Translations under genes and position numbers: made by a program
Notes under the pieces: model-generated
Databases searched by the model: none
What the model saw: the letters and a program-made list of their open reading frames with translations, nothing else
What the model was told of the DNA's origin: nothing
Shown here: positions 1 to 12,500 of the stretch, piece after piece
Position numbering within the stretch: the stretch's first letter is position 1
How the letters are laid out: the number at the start of each line of letters is the position of its first letter
NCBI GenBank assembly: GCA_036937835.1
Contig: CM072879.1
Span: 7,248,501-7,312,500 of the forward strand
Direction of reading: 5' to 3'
From: Pampus argenteus
Taxonomy: Eukaryota > Chordata > Actinopteri > Scombriformes > Stromateidae
Length of the DNA: 64,000 nucleotides

Positions 1-634
1 TGACAGGGTGAGATACAACAACCACCTTCCCCCAACACCTTGGTTGGATATTGGAGATCGGTCTGTAGCTGGAAATAACTTCTAGGTCCAGAGCTTCTGC
101 TGAAGGCAATGGGAATATATGTCATACTAACAGAGAGCAAAATGTTTCAACAGGAGATCAAAGATTAGAAAGATTCGTTTTTCCCGTCTTCAGTGAGTGA
201 TCTACAAATCCAAACTAATTGGTTTCATGATTTGTTCACTGCCGACAGACTGAGCAGAAAAAACATGTCAGCCTATGTTTCCTTTAACATTTAGACATTC
301 ACACACACAGATACACAAGCATCAGAATTATATAGACACATGTATTCTGTTGCATGTAAGCAGACTTCATTCAGACAGTGATGCCTAAAAATGTCAAAGG
401 GCACTAAAACACACACGCACACACACACACACACACATATATATATGTGTGTGTGTGTGTGTTTGTGTGTGTATGGTATTGCGTGTGTGTTTCTGTTCAA
501 TCGTGCGTGTGTATTTGTGGGCGTCTGTGCTCGTGTGCTCGCTGTTCACTTGCATGTTTCAGTGTAGGAGGTGTCGTTGTCGAGCCTTCTGCAGCCAATC
601 TTCTCGGCACACCAGGGAGCTGAAACACTGTGTT

Positions 635-666
<32 letters not shown>

Positions 667-1480
667 TTCGTGTGTGTGTGTGTGTGTGTTGCGTAGGAGG
701 TTGTGGGTGGAATGAAAACAGCATCTCTGTGAGCGATTTCTAACCACATGGATAGAAATCCTGCTTCACTTGACTTTAGATATTGGATCAGAATTTTTTT
801 TTTTTACAATGTAGAGGGTGGGAATATAAATGAGGGTCCAATGATCCTTTCAAACGGGAATGGACTCATGAATTTGTGCACACATACACATTGAGAAATA
901 TAAATGCATGAGTGCATACAAAGACAGAGAGGCTAATAGTACATTGTCACCCAGTCCAGCTGTTTGAGAGAGAGAAAGAGCGGATGAAACCACTACTGGG
1001 CAATTAAAAATGATCACAAGCAAAGCTTTACAGCCTCAAAGTCACACTTAATTAAAGGAATTTTGAAAAACATCATCATCATTGTCTGCGAAGTGTCCAA
1101 GTTGTTGATACTGTTTGCTGTATAAGCGTAAAATGGCAAAGAACTCAACTAACTGCCATTCGAGGTCAGGAAATTGGACCCAGAGTTGTAAAAGTGACGA
1201 CACTTTTTATATTAAAAGCACAAATCACTGATAATACATTTGGTTTCAGAGCATTGTTTCCATTCTCATTCAAAAGCTGCCACATTTGACAAGAAATAAC
1301 ATTTCTAATAAAACTATAATGTTTTAGTTCTGTGTGTTATTGCAGCACATTTGCTTGCAGTGGCATTTCAAATCTGTTTCTCCTCTACCTACTCTTTCTA
1401 TCACCTCCGTCTCTCCTCCTCACTGCCTCCTCCATGCACACAAACAACCTCCTGTCTCTCCATGTCTGTGCTCCTCCCAG
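1..1480 (+). other. cck: Intron 2 of cck (3' part), no exon seen
   Basis: This stretch lies upstream of the last cck exon and should be intronic, because the preceding fish CCK exon (signal peptide and propeptide) is not present here. It contains a (CA)n-(AT)n-(TG)n block at about 408-474 and a second (TG)n block at about 632-690. No other coding segment could be supported on either strand; the open frames here are low-complexity Cys-Val or His-Thr translations of the repeats. Confidence 0.6.
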
Positions 1481-1617
1481 GTTCTGTGCGTAGAAACTCC
1501 GCAGCGAACAGCAAAGCCAGCGGACTGAGTGCCAACCACCGGATAGCAGACAGGGACTACTTGGGCTGGATGGATTTCGGCCGCCGCAGCGCAGAGGAGT
1601 ATGAGTACTCCTCGTAA
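1481..1617 (+). CDS. cck: Cholecystokinin, last coding exon (partial gene)
   Basis: The exon encodes the C-terminal 45 residues of prepro-cholecystokinin, the gut and brain peptide hormone. An acceptor (ctcctcccag) precedes it and it ends in TAA at 1615-1617. The first codon (Gly) is completed from the previous exon. The mature octapeptide DYLGWMDF is encoded at 1555-1578. It is followed by Gly (amide donor) and Arg-Arg (convertase site), then the conserved tail SAEEYEYSS with sulphatable tyrosines. An Arg two residues before the octapeptide gives the usual CCK-8 cleavage. Leu at the third octapeptide position, instead of Met, is the variant known from some teleost CCK genes (CCK-L type). Gastrin is excluded by the Tyr position and tail. 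The signal peptide and propeptide exon lie outside the window. The gene is tail-to-tail with trak1, the same neighbourhood as human CCK and TRAK1. Confidence 0.95.
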
Positions 1618-1914
1618 AGGCTCATACCCCTCCATACGGGCATATGACAAAAAGAGATAAAAAAAAAAACAACAACAACAAAAAAACACGCAAGCTGGCC
1701 CCTCATTGTCTCACAATAAGAGTCTATTTATGACGTATTTGTTGTACATTTGTTTGTAAAACTGTAATAATGCAATATACATATGCCAAATTTTGCAGAA
1801 AAGCTCTCACTGTTCACGGTTTGTTTGGTTTTTTGGTTTTCTCTGGTTTCTTTATCATTTTTTGGGTGAAAAGGATCGGTATGGTGTCAGGGTCTGTTGA
1901 GGCTAACTGGACTT

Positions 1915-1920
1915 AATAAA
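1915..1920 (+). terminator. cck: cck poly(A) signal
   Basis: Canonical AATAAA about 300 nt after the cck stop codon, a normal 3' UTR length for this gene. Confidence 0.75.
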
Positions 1921-4900
1921 GATTGAAAATATCACATCATATCTCTGCGTACCCAGTTCTTCAAATGCAGCGCATGCCACTTAAATTAGAATCCATTCAT
2001 TAGATTCATTCAAATAACAGGATTATGTGCTTATGCATTTCTATCGTAGGATTATACATCACAAAACAGCACAAGGTACTGAAACCATCACACACACAGT
2101 TGCTCTCAAAGTCATTTTGATAATATTTTATGAGGTCAAAGGTCTTTTAAAAACATCTTTAAACACTCGACTAAATATTAGATATTATAATAATATAATA
2201 ATATTGTTAAGGAATCATATCCCAAAATTAGTGTTTTTCTGTTGGATCAGAATTTTTTTATTTTATTTCATGTGTTGTTATAATTATTATTATTATTATT
2301 ATTGTGAAGTTGATGTTCTACATTATTAAATATTATATGTAAAGAATTAAATGTATTGAAATAAAAATAAATCTAGGTGTGTCACATACGGTTGCATAGC
2401 ATGATCCAGGCATAGTTGTGATAATATCTAAAATGAACACATTGAAACAATTTCTACAGCGACAAAGGTCACTCTCTTTTCCTGATGCAAAATGATGAAA
2501 GCAAAAAAAAAAATCATACACATTAGAAAGAAAACGCCCGACCATGGTGGATTATGGGTAATCATCCTGGTTTTAGAGTAGTGATAAATGTAAAGGGAAA
2601 AAAGGGACAGCGAGCAGAAGCACAAAGGAGATGGAAGTCAGTGAAGGCATCGTTCAGGGTGACGCCCGGAGAATGTTCAAGAATATCTTCAAAGGAACAG
2701 CAGGATGATTATGAGCTATAACTTCTGTGCTAAATATTGAAAGAGCCTGAAGCGCTTAGAGAAACGGATATTGATTGAATTATTAAAGACAGGCTTAAAA
2801 TAAATCCTAATAATTGCTTTTGGCTCCACTAGAGAGACAATAAGCTTTCAGCTTTCAGCTTTCAGAGAGCACGGTATATTTTGCTGTTATGAAGACATTT
2901 TGTGTTATGAGAAAAAAAAAAATTCTCATAACATGAAACAACTATGACCAAAGCCAACAGTTACGAAAGGCTGCTAAATTCAAGATGCTGAAGCTACTAG
3001 TAAAGGAAAGAGGCTAGATCCACCGCGGTGGTGAATTGTGATGAAGCATCCAATTATGCTGCTGCTGGCCCTGTGTGTCAAGTGAAAGGTGTGTGTGTGT
3101 GTGTGTGAGTAAGAGGTGTAGAGAAAGATCAATGAACAAAGAATTATCCAGAGAAGTGGTTTTGGACGTATTGGGGATAAAGAGAGGGTTTATATGTGTT
3201 TGTGTGTGTGTGTGTGTGTGTGGACGAGTTGGGCATTAAAGCCGCTGGCTTAGAATGAGGTCGCACTTGAATCAGGAATCTACTGAGACTTGAGATTCTG
3301 AGTAGGCCATGGGAATTGACTCAAACTTTCAGTTTAAAGAGCAGCGTCAAAGACTCTGCAATACCATACATGTGTGTTTGTGTGTGTGTGTGTGTGTGTA
3401 CGTCCCTGCAAGGCCTAAAGGCGAAGGCACGTGTAAGCCTTCTTGCATGGTGAGATTCGAGCTCTCATACATGCATAAGTGCTCTGGTTTTGTGTGCTAA
3501 TGGGCAAAGCCACACACTTATAAAAGGAACATGAGCTCCAAGAGAGTGTCTGTAATGAAGATCCAGCAATGGTGTTGAGCAGATGGTCCTGGTACATCTA
3601 TGAATCTGGCTGTTCATACTCTGTCCTGTCTGTCTTTTAAAATTGCCTTTCTTTCACTTCAAATAAGCTTCAGACAACTCAAAGATATGAACCATCGCGC
3701 CTTCGATGCTATGGACTGTACTCCACCCAAAAAAAACCCCTTTAATTTCAACCTCAAATGCAACTGTGGCCGTGTACCACAACAGCAATTCAACGATATT
3801 TTAAACAGCAACCAACCAGACTCAGTTATAATGTGCTGCATTAACAAAGTGAAGTTTAGCAGGAATAATGTTCATCATCACACACACACACAAATCAGGG
3901 ATCAGAAGTTATTACAATTCATCATAAAGAGAACATGCACAGTGTAGTTGTACCAAACTTCTTTGAGGGTCTATTCAATCATCATCATATCTCATGGTGG
4001 CACTACAGAAATTACCATAAGTCATTGAGAATTAATAACTGTGAACCATGAATGTCTGAATGTGGCTCCAACTCTGACGCCATCCATCATGTCCAAAAGG
4101 GGAACTCAACCTGCACAGCTCACACTGCGAAACATCCACTTTAATATCAACTTTAATGAATGATGATAGGATTATCCACGTGTGATTCGAATGCAACAAG
4201 CAAAGAGGAAAAGATGTCAGTGACATTTGAAAGATTTCTTATAATCAGACTCCTTGGTTGCCATAGTGGCATTTTTTGGTTACCGCTCACCTCTCGTTCA
4301 CCCCGCGGCTAAAAGAAGCTTAATAAGCCGCTTTCATCATATCCCTCATACCACAAGAGATACAGATGGTGACTCAGTAATGGATTATGATTGTGCCAAT
4401 GTGGACAGATGGATAAATGCAATGTACTTCACATACTGACTATTGTCTGTGCTGTGTTATTCATGAGCACCATCTGCTGGAGGAGGGAAAATAATGATTT
4501 ACTGTCTGCCCCTTTCGTCTTGAACGAGTCATGTTTTCATGTAAAAGGAGAAGAGTGAGATTTTTATGATACCACATAGAGGAGAAAATTACAAAATTAT
4601 TGTCTGATGGATTTTTTTATTTGGGAAAAAAACCAAAAAAACCTGATTACATGCTCACCCCAATACTTGTGATCTGTGGTTTTATGATTTATGCACAACA
4701 CATAATGATTCCTTCATAAGCGTGTCATTACTGACGTTCCAGTGACAATGAACAGTATATACAGTGAGCACATGAGAGACGACATCACCGTTTATTTACC
4801 GAAGTCTAAATCAAGAGAAGATCTTCAAAATAAATAAGTGAAACAAACAACAGCTCCTTCACACCCTAAATCCAAAGCATGAGGGACATAAATCAATGCA

Positions 4901-5690
4901 ATGGTTGAGGCACTATATCGCTTCATTCCACAGATGAAACCAGAAGGAAAATGTCCAAAAGCTTCCAAGCACAACAGCTGATTAGCCACAATCACTCCCA
5001 CCACCCTATCCCTCTCTCCATCCTCTTTGTGTGAGCTGTGGCTTCAGCGTATTGATCGGTCCTGTTCAGTTGAAGCATCATCAACTTCCCTGTCTAATGG
5101 CCAATTAGGAAACTAAACCGAAAGCATCTTTAATACTGACATGAAATCTATTCAATGATTTGTTTGAAACAACTTGTCGGACGCACACCTAATCACTTCA
5201 GGAGGGATGTAAGACGGGGGGGGGGAGAGTAAGAGTAGGGAGAACATACAGTAGTTTCCCGTATTTGGTGTAAATATTTAATCGTTTATAAAATGTGGAT
5301 CTTAATCCAATAACAGAGAAGAAGAAGAAGGAAAAAAAAAGAAGCATGATTTAGCGCTACAGTGATAGGCTACAAATAGCCAACTTGTGTGATGGCAGGT
5401 TTGATAAGAGTGCATCTGTCTGGATGTGTGTGTGTGTGTGTGGATGTGTTTTGGAAAGGCAAGAGTGGGAGTACTACATCTAGCCAGCAGAGTCAGTCTC
5501 CAAAGCAGGGTTTTGAGTGGACAGCAGCGCGTGATATTTGCAGCTTTCACTACATTGGTTTTGGATTTTTACCAGACAGAAATCTCAGTTGATCCCTTTT
5601 AAGATACTATTACAAATTACATAAGTGTTTTTTTTATGTCCAGATTTTGAGATTTTTGTCTCTGAGGTGATTATCTTATAAATACTGGAT
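1921..5690. other. Intergenic, cck to trak1 tails
   Basis: I see no gene in this stretch. It has short (TG)n runs at about 3090-3107, 3196-3222 and 3370-3398, an ATT triplet run near 2285-2303, a small tandem agctttc repeat near 2849-2870, and a G run near 5217-5225. Open frames here are short and show no family resemblance. Confidence 0.6.
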
Positions 5691-6110
5691 TCAGAGGTAA
5701 ACAGCTAGTCTTTTTTAAGTTAAAAATCCATCTACCAGCACATCTAACACTCACCCATTAACGTGTTGTATCACATCTAATCTGTACACAAACACTGCAA
5801 AAACAACAATTTCTGGTTTTAGAGGGCATTATGGGCTATGGCTATTTATTGGCAAACAATGGTCTGCGCCCCGTGACTTCCTGGAGTCTCGTCATCACTG
5901 TTAGGATGCCAGATGTCATATTGTACTTTTTTTTACATTTTTGTTTGTGTATATATTAAGCTAATGGGATCCAACATGTTAATTTGTGAGTTGTTTGTAT
6001 ATGAACTTTGGATAGATTGAGCCAGGCGAGTTGTTTCCCGCTGCTTCAAGTATTTATGCTGAATAAATGAGATTTCCCAAAATATCAAACTGTAATTGGT
6101 AGAAATGAAC
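5690..6110. repeat. Fold-back (inverted-repeat) interspersed element
   Basis: Two arms are imperfect reverse complements of each other: about 5749-5793 (actcac..attaac.tgttg..atc..acacaaac) and about 5943-5991. They are separated by a loop of about 150 bp that includes gtgacttcctggagtctc. Related half-copies appear near 34.95 kb and 55.4 kb (gtttgtgctaagctaagctaacc). The arrangement suggests a MITE-like or fold-back element that is dispersed in percomorph genomes. I recognise it by pattern, not by database name, and the outer boundaries are approximate. Confidence 0.55.
5845..5850 (-). terminator. trak1: Candidate trak1 poly(A) signal
   Basis: This is AATAAA on the minus strand, about 670 nt after the trak1 stop codon. 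It lies inside the loop of the fold-back repeat, so it could be incidental, but I saw no better signal closer to the stop. Confidence 0.25.
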
Positions 6111-6516
6111 ACTGTTAATAAATAAATGGGACATTATATCTTAAAAAGATTTGCTGTTTTTTAACTGTAATTAAAGCTGTGAGTGAAAGTCCATTCACTC
6201 TCATCTCGGAGAGATCTAAAAATCTGGGAACATGAAACCACAACTATCTATCTGCATGGCTAGATACCATTAGTGGTCAGTTAGAAAATGTGTTTGTTTG
6301 TTTGTATTTTGGGTCACCACCTAAAAGCACTGGAGAGTGGATCGTATCGGTGTGGAACCACAGTGGTGATTCAAAATTGTTCAGTAGTGTCATGTTGTTG
6401 TTGTTGTTGTGCAGTATGAACAGTGCAGTCAGTGTTGGGCTCCAGGTGACTGCTCAACAGTCCTTGGCCCTGTCTGGCTCCAACATGGATATCCTGATGG
6501 CCAGCAGCAGTCCAGA

Positions 6517-9500
6517 CTACTCTGGGGGCCCTGGGGCCTTCATGGCCATGCTGGCTCCAACCATGGCTGGATAACTCCGGTTTCTTCTTATTCCATCTGT
6601 CCCAAAAGGAGAGCCGGATCTGCGTAGCCCTCCTAGAGGCCCCATGATGGGGCTGGGACTCATTGCTCGGCCTCCCTGAGCTCCAGCCACACCCAGTCGC
6701 TTCACCTTGTCCAGCAGGTTGAGTTTGTGAACGGTTACGCTAACGTCAGTCTGGCTTTCGCAGTCCCTTCCTCTCTGCCTGCCTCTCATCCCGCCCGTCA
6801 CCTCTTTCAGAATGGAACGGGCTGGTTTGGAGGCCAGGAAGTTGTCATAGGAGGGGCTCTTGAAGTCGAAGTCCGCGGAGGTTGGCACAGCTGAAGCTCC
6901 CCGTCCTGTGGGGGAGTTTGGAGGGGTAGAGGGGCGCAGGGGGTCAGGGTTGGGGGCTCTGTTGGGAGCGATAGATGTGCTGAATAAAACCCCTCCGCTG
7001 CTCTGTCCGTGCTCCAGGCCCTGACTCTGGTGATACATTGCTGCTGAGATCCCTCTCTCCTGGAGAAGACGCACCAATCCCAGGGATGTGCTGGTGGTGC
7101 GCGTAGCATCTCTGCAGAAACGCAGGAAACAAATGACAACAACATACTGGTAACACTGCACAATGATATTCCTCTAAAAAACAACATCTGAAAAATGTGA
7201 GACTTAGCTAGAAGCTAATATATTTATTCCTGGCCGCCTTGGAGCCTTGCCTGAGGTTAGTTGAGGATTCGGAGGGCCTGAGACTGAGCCTGCGCGGCGT
7301 GCAGGGTGTAACAGCAGGAGTACCCAACAGAGTGCTGGTCATCACACAGGAGGACGACGCTGGCACTGGGTTCAGACTGGAAAGAAAGAGAATGAGAGGC
7401 AAGAATAAAAAGAAAAAATGCTACTTCTCGCTGATATCACCATCTTAAATTGCTATTTCATGCTAACTCATTGGTATAGTGCAAAACTGGGACGTGTTGT
7501 GCACAGAGGATGTTCTTTCTTTCAACCATTAGCACATGCATGTATTATTTAGCACCCTTCTAGTGTCTAGATGCTGTCGCTTGTACCCAATCCCACCTCA
7601 ACGACTGCTGCTTTTTTATTTTGTTTGTTTTGTTTTATTTGTCCTCTGGGATTTAGTCAAATTCAGAGTGAGTGAGCATTCAGCACACTGCGAGGTTCTC
7701 AAAGTGAAGCGAATCTGAACGACATAAACACAATGAGCTGCGCCATATGTTTGAATTGCATTTATGTTTACGTGTTAATTTTCAGTGCCATTACAATATA
7801 TGAAATGTAATAAAAGATGCTTTTGAAAAAGGTGTGTGCTATTCGAGAGAGACGAAAATGTTCCTCGGGGAAAACACCTGACAGTTCCCATCTTTTTAGA
7901 TGGCTGCTCTTAACTGAAAAGGAAGAAAAAAAACTACTTTGGAATAGTAAATAAATGTGGAAAATGAATGAAAACCTGAAGGAGAAAGGCCACAAAAATA
8001 GAGTTTTTAAGCAGCACCAGAAGCAGCGTGTTAGTTATGTCGTTTACCTTGGCGTGACCCGGGTCAGCTCATCAGTTGGGTGGAGGATCCGACAGGTAGT
8101 GAAGGTGTAAGTAGAGCTGGTGTGAGCCATGCATTTACCTGGGTAATATGAGGCTGCAAGGCATACACACAACAACAAGATTAACAACTTTAAAGAAGCC
8201 ATGACACGCTGTGAGTGTGTCAAAACAGGTTTAACAGTGTTTACAGTATGGATATATAATGTACAGTATGTCCTCACCCAGCGCGTCAGTGTTGCTGAGA
8301 TGCGGTGATGGGGATGGAGAGGGAGGAGAAGGTGGAGCGAGGCTCAGTGACGCCTGCCCGAGGTTGGTGCTGTCCGTGCTGGAGGTGGATGGTACGGCTG
8401 GGGAGGCAGAAGCAGAGGAGGTGGGCAGATTCTGGAAGTACTGCTCCCCTGGTTCATCTTCTTCAAAGCTGCCCCATGGATACACCTACAGACAACGCAG
8501 CAGAGAGATAAGTCCACAGATTAATAAAACCAGCACAGTTGTGGATATGGATATGAATGAGACATAAACATATACAGACACACACACACACACACACACA
8601 CACAGACCTGCTCCAGCTCCAGTTCAAGGGGTCTGTAGCCCTTTGGCACGACTCCGGGCCTGGCGTCCAGAATCACACCGAGGTGAGGCTGGGCTAACTG
8701 CTGCCAGTGGTGCAGGGTGGCAGAGCCTGGTGGGGGGGAAAATAAATAAATAAAACTGCTGTGTACTTGTGATTAACCTTTCCAATGTATTCAAACACAC
8801 AAAAATACTGAAATCAAAAGAATACTTTGATATTTTCAATTGTGGTAAGTATATTATTCACCAGAAACAGTTTGTCAGCAATTTTACTTACTTTCTTAAA
8901 GCCCTTCTTCATTGTGTGAATGGGAGTGCATTGTGTTATTCACCAACCATGATACATGACATTACATTACAATACTCACAACTGTAACACAATGTAATAA
9001 CATAACAAGCATATGAGAATATACACGATGGCAGATACTGCAGGTAACATTAATAATGGCTCTGTTCTGTTTACGTGTACCAGTAAGCCATGACAATACC
9101 TGGACCATCACATAGAAACAGCCATCAATACTTTTATTATTGACACCTGTGCTTTTCAGAATGAAAATAATATGTGACATGCGATATGTGCTTAATATGT
9201 GACACATGTCTTAATGTCTTGTAGTGATCAGGATGAGCAGAAATGGTATGAGGAGACATACTGGAAAGTGAAAGTTTAAGAAAAAAAAAGACATAAATGA
9301 AATGAAATAGAGGAGAAATTAGAATGAGAAAACTTTTTTTTTTATTGGTCAGCCACATTGAATTTAAAATATAGACAGCAAGAAGTGACAGAATGAAAAT
9401 ACAACAGAGGAGGACAAACAAATATAAAGAAAAACATAAAGATAGTAATACAGATGGAAGAAATGAGAAGGTGGAAATACAAATAAGCAAAAGGAAAATG

Positions 9501-12500
9501 TGTGTATGAAAACAGAAGCTAGGAGGGTGTATAATATATATCTTATCATGCTATTGTTTGCTAAGATAACCTTTTAACAGTGTACATTATCACCAGCAGA
9601 GGGCAGCACAGCCGAGCAACAACAACAACAACAACAACCTTTCAGGTTAAATCAACACTGAATCATAAAGGGCATAAATAATAACACTGCCACGACTCTC
9701 TCTGGGTTCAAACTTGAACCATGTGACACGTGACCACACCCTGAAGTGACATCAGTAAAGATGAAAGTCTGTGACATCACTGAATCCCTGCGCGTATGGT
9801 ACCCAGAGGTAAATGTCAGCAGCATGGCACAAACAGTATGCCGTCCCCTCTTGTGTTTGTCTATAACCAACCTCTGGGCTGTGTGTCTTTGTAATAAGTG
9901 TGTGGAGATGCAAAACTGCCTGACTTGTGATGATGCATGAGAGACCAGAAAGAGCTGAAGAGCATGAGTGACAGAGGCCTGCTATCCCTCTCTCTGGCCC
10001 ACCTCCTTCCTCTCTCCCTCTCTATCCCTGCTCTAGTCTTCCTCACCCAGCCCCATCCTTTTTCTCTTTCCCCTTCAAGTGTCCGCCCATGCCTGCCCTC
10101 CCTCCTCCTCTCCCCCTCCGTCCCACAGGCTCGCTTGCTCCCTTTCTTTGTCCCGACCCCTCGGTGTCGGTCGCCTTCCCGCTTCCTCCCCGCCTTGCAG
10201 CTCATCCCGCGTTCTCCCTCACCTTCAAGCGGTTTGACGATCTGGAGTTTGTCAGGGAGGTAGGGCCCTCGGGAGGCCCACAGGTGGAGGTTCCCGAGGG
10301 ACATGATGCTTTCTGAGGGGGTCAACTGGGCACTCTCCTGGCCCAGAACATCGTGGTGACCTCCGTGTCCTTCTCGCCTCCGCACCCTCTCCTCCTCAAA
10401 GAAACGCCTCTCACTCAGGTTGTTTTGTCGACGCAGAGACAGGCGGCGCAGGGCCAGCCGCAGGTCCTCAGCCCCACTCGCCTTCTTCTCTCTGCCCCCT
10501 GTGCTGCTGACAGAGCAGAAATTAAACAAAAATATATGAATTTTAAGGATTTTTTTGTCAAGCCCAACCTGAGAAATACTGCTCTATTAAAAAAAGACTG
10601 TAACTCTGTCAGGCCTGCTCCTTCTCACCTATCTTGATTGGCCGTCTCCATAAGGATGCTCTGTGTCCGGTTGTCAAGGGCAATACTGTCTCCGCTGATG
10701 TCACCTCCATATATGCTGGAGCGAGGCGTGGAGAGGCCGCTGGACTGTGGCGATGTGCGAGCCGACAGAGACTGGTTGGATCCTGGGATGTTGGCGCTGG
10801 TTGGAGTCAATGAACGCTGGCGGACTGTCTGATTGACGTTCTTCACTGTCTCAAAAACACGCTTACGATGGATTCTGCACAACGTCAAACACTAGTGTTA
10901 AATTCAATATAATGTCATTTAAATGTCATTATACAGCCAACAAAAAGGAGAATCATTTATTTTCGCTATAATTCCATTAATAAGTAACATAATGATGAGT
11001 GTATGGGTGAAGCACTTCATCCATACTTCTGTTCCTCGCACTCGGGGTCATCCAGACTCAACTCCTTCCTCATTGTTCCCTCGATCTCGGCTGCCAAAGA
11101 ATCCTGCAACACACGAACGTGTGAAGAAAGGGAAAATTAACATGTACACACACACACTCCCACACATACACACACACACACATACTCCCTCACCATCGGA
11201 TACAGTCCCAGGGGATGGTAGCGTCGGGGGGTTCCTGCAGGATAGTTTTTGTTCCTCAGGTTCTTCAGCTCCTCCTGAGCTTCATGCAGCATCTCAATAC
11301 ACTCCAAGTACTTCTCTTCCAACTCCTGGAGCTGTTATATTACAGACATTAAACCTAACAGTCTGGTGCCATGACAACACTAAGAGAAATGCTGCATTTA
11401 CAGAGAATAAATGTTAAACAGCGTACTTGCCTCTGTGGTAAGCTGCCTCTGGGCATCTTTAGCCGCTATCAGGTGCTGAGAGAGCTCTTCATTTTCCACC
11501 GCGTACTGGACACACAAAAATATACAGAGCATTTCAACATTAATCTGTGAGACTAAACGGATAATAATGATAATGATTTTATATGTGAACTCACAGATTT
11601 GGCTGTCTTTTGCAGATCAACTATCTGAGAGAGGAGGTGTGTGATCTCCTCCTGCTGCCGGGAGGCATCCTCAGTCTTACGAGCCAATTCCTCCGCTATG
11701 GTAGAGATTTGGAGACTGGACAACCCTGAACGTAAAAGGGGAAGATGAGTTTAAGTTAGTATTGTAGTAAAAATAGTGGGAGAAATGGAGAGCGAAACAA
11801 AACTTACTGAGTTCCTTCACACAGTCATTAACAAGCTGCTGTTCCTTTTCCTCGTATGTTTCCGTCTCTGACTTAAGATGATTAGCCTGCGCATACAGTA
11901 GACAGCCATGATTAAACACTACACTCCCAGTGTTTCAGTCACCTGAATTGTGTGTGTGTGTGTGTGTGTAGTGTGTGTGTGTGAATACCTCTGAGCGGAG
12001 CGACAGGTTCTCTTCTTCCAGCTCTTTGAGTTTCCTCTGGAGTGTGTCACTCACAAAGCCCCCTGAAGCTGTGTCCACTTTACTCTTCTTACCCCTTTAA
12101 ACAGACAAACAGAGTAACAGGCGTTTCAGGCTCGCTCTGTCTATAAATAGTTGATATAATTGTTAATCACTTATATGCTGGAGAAGTAATATAAATAAAA
12201 AAATTGTTTTAAAAACGTGAAAGATGCCAACGTTGGGGAGCTGCTGGACTCCTCCTCGCTCTCCTCAGCTGCATTGGTGTAAAACTGCAGCAGTTCATCC
12301 TTTAGGTTCAGCTCATGGTGCAGCTGGGCCACCTGGAAGAGGAGACACACTCCATAAATGTGGAAAAATAATTAAAAGCTAATATAAATCCTAAAAAAAC
12401 ATAATCAGAATTAAACTTATAAATCAGTCTTATGTGTCAGTGATTGTTTAATCGACATGTATATGTGTGCAGACCTCCTCTGTGATTTGTCCCACTTGTT

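Noticed and set aside
9861..10529. 222-codon open frame on the minus strand
   Set aside because: Only its first part (10503-10223) is a trak1 exon; past the GTGAGG donor it reads low-complexity Arg/Glu/Gly-rich intron sequence.
10874..11417. 164-codon + strand open frame across trak1 exons
   Set aside because: Antisense shadow that includes a CA repeat; no family resemblance.
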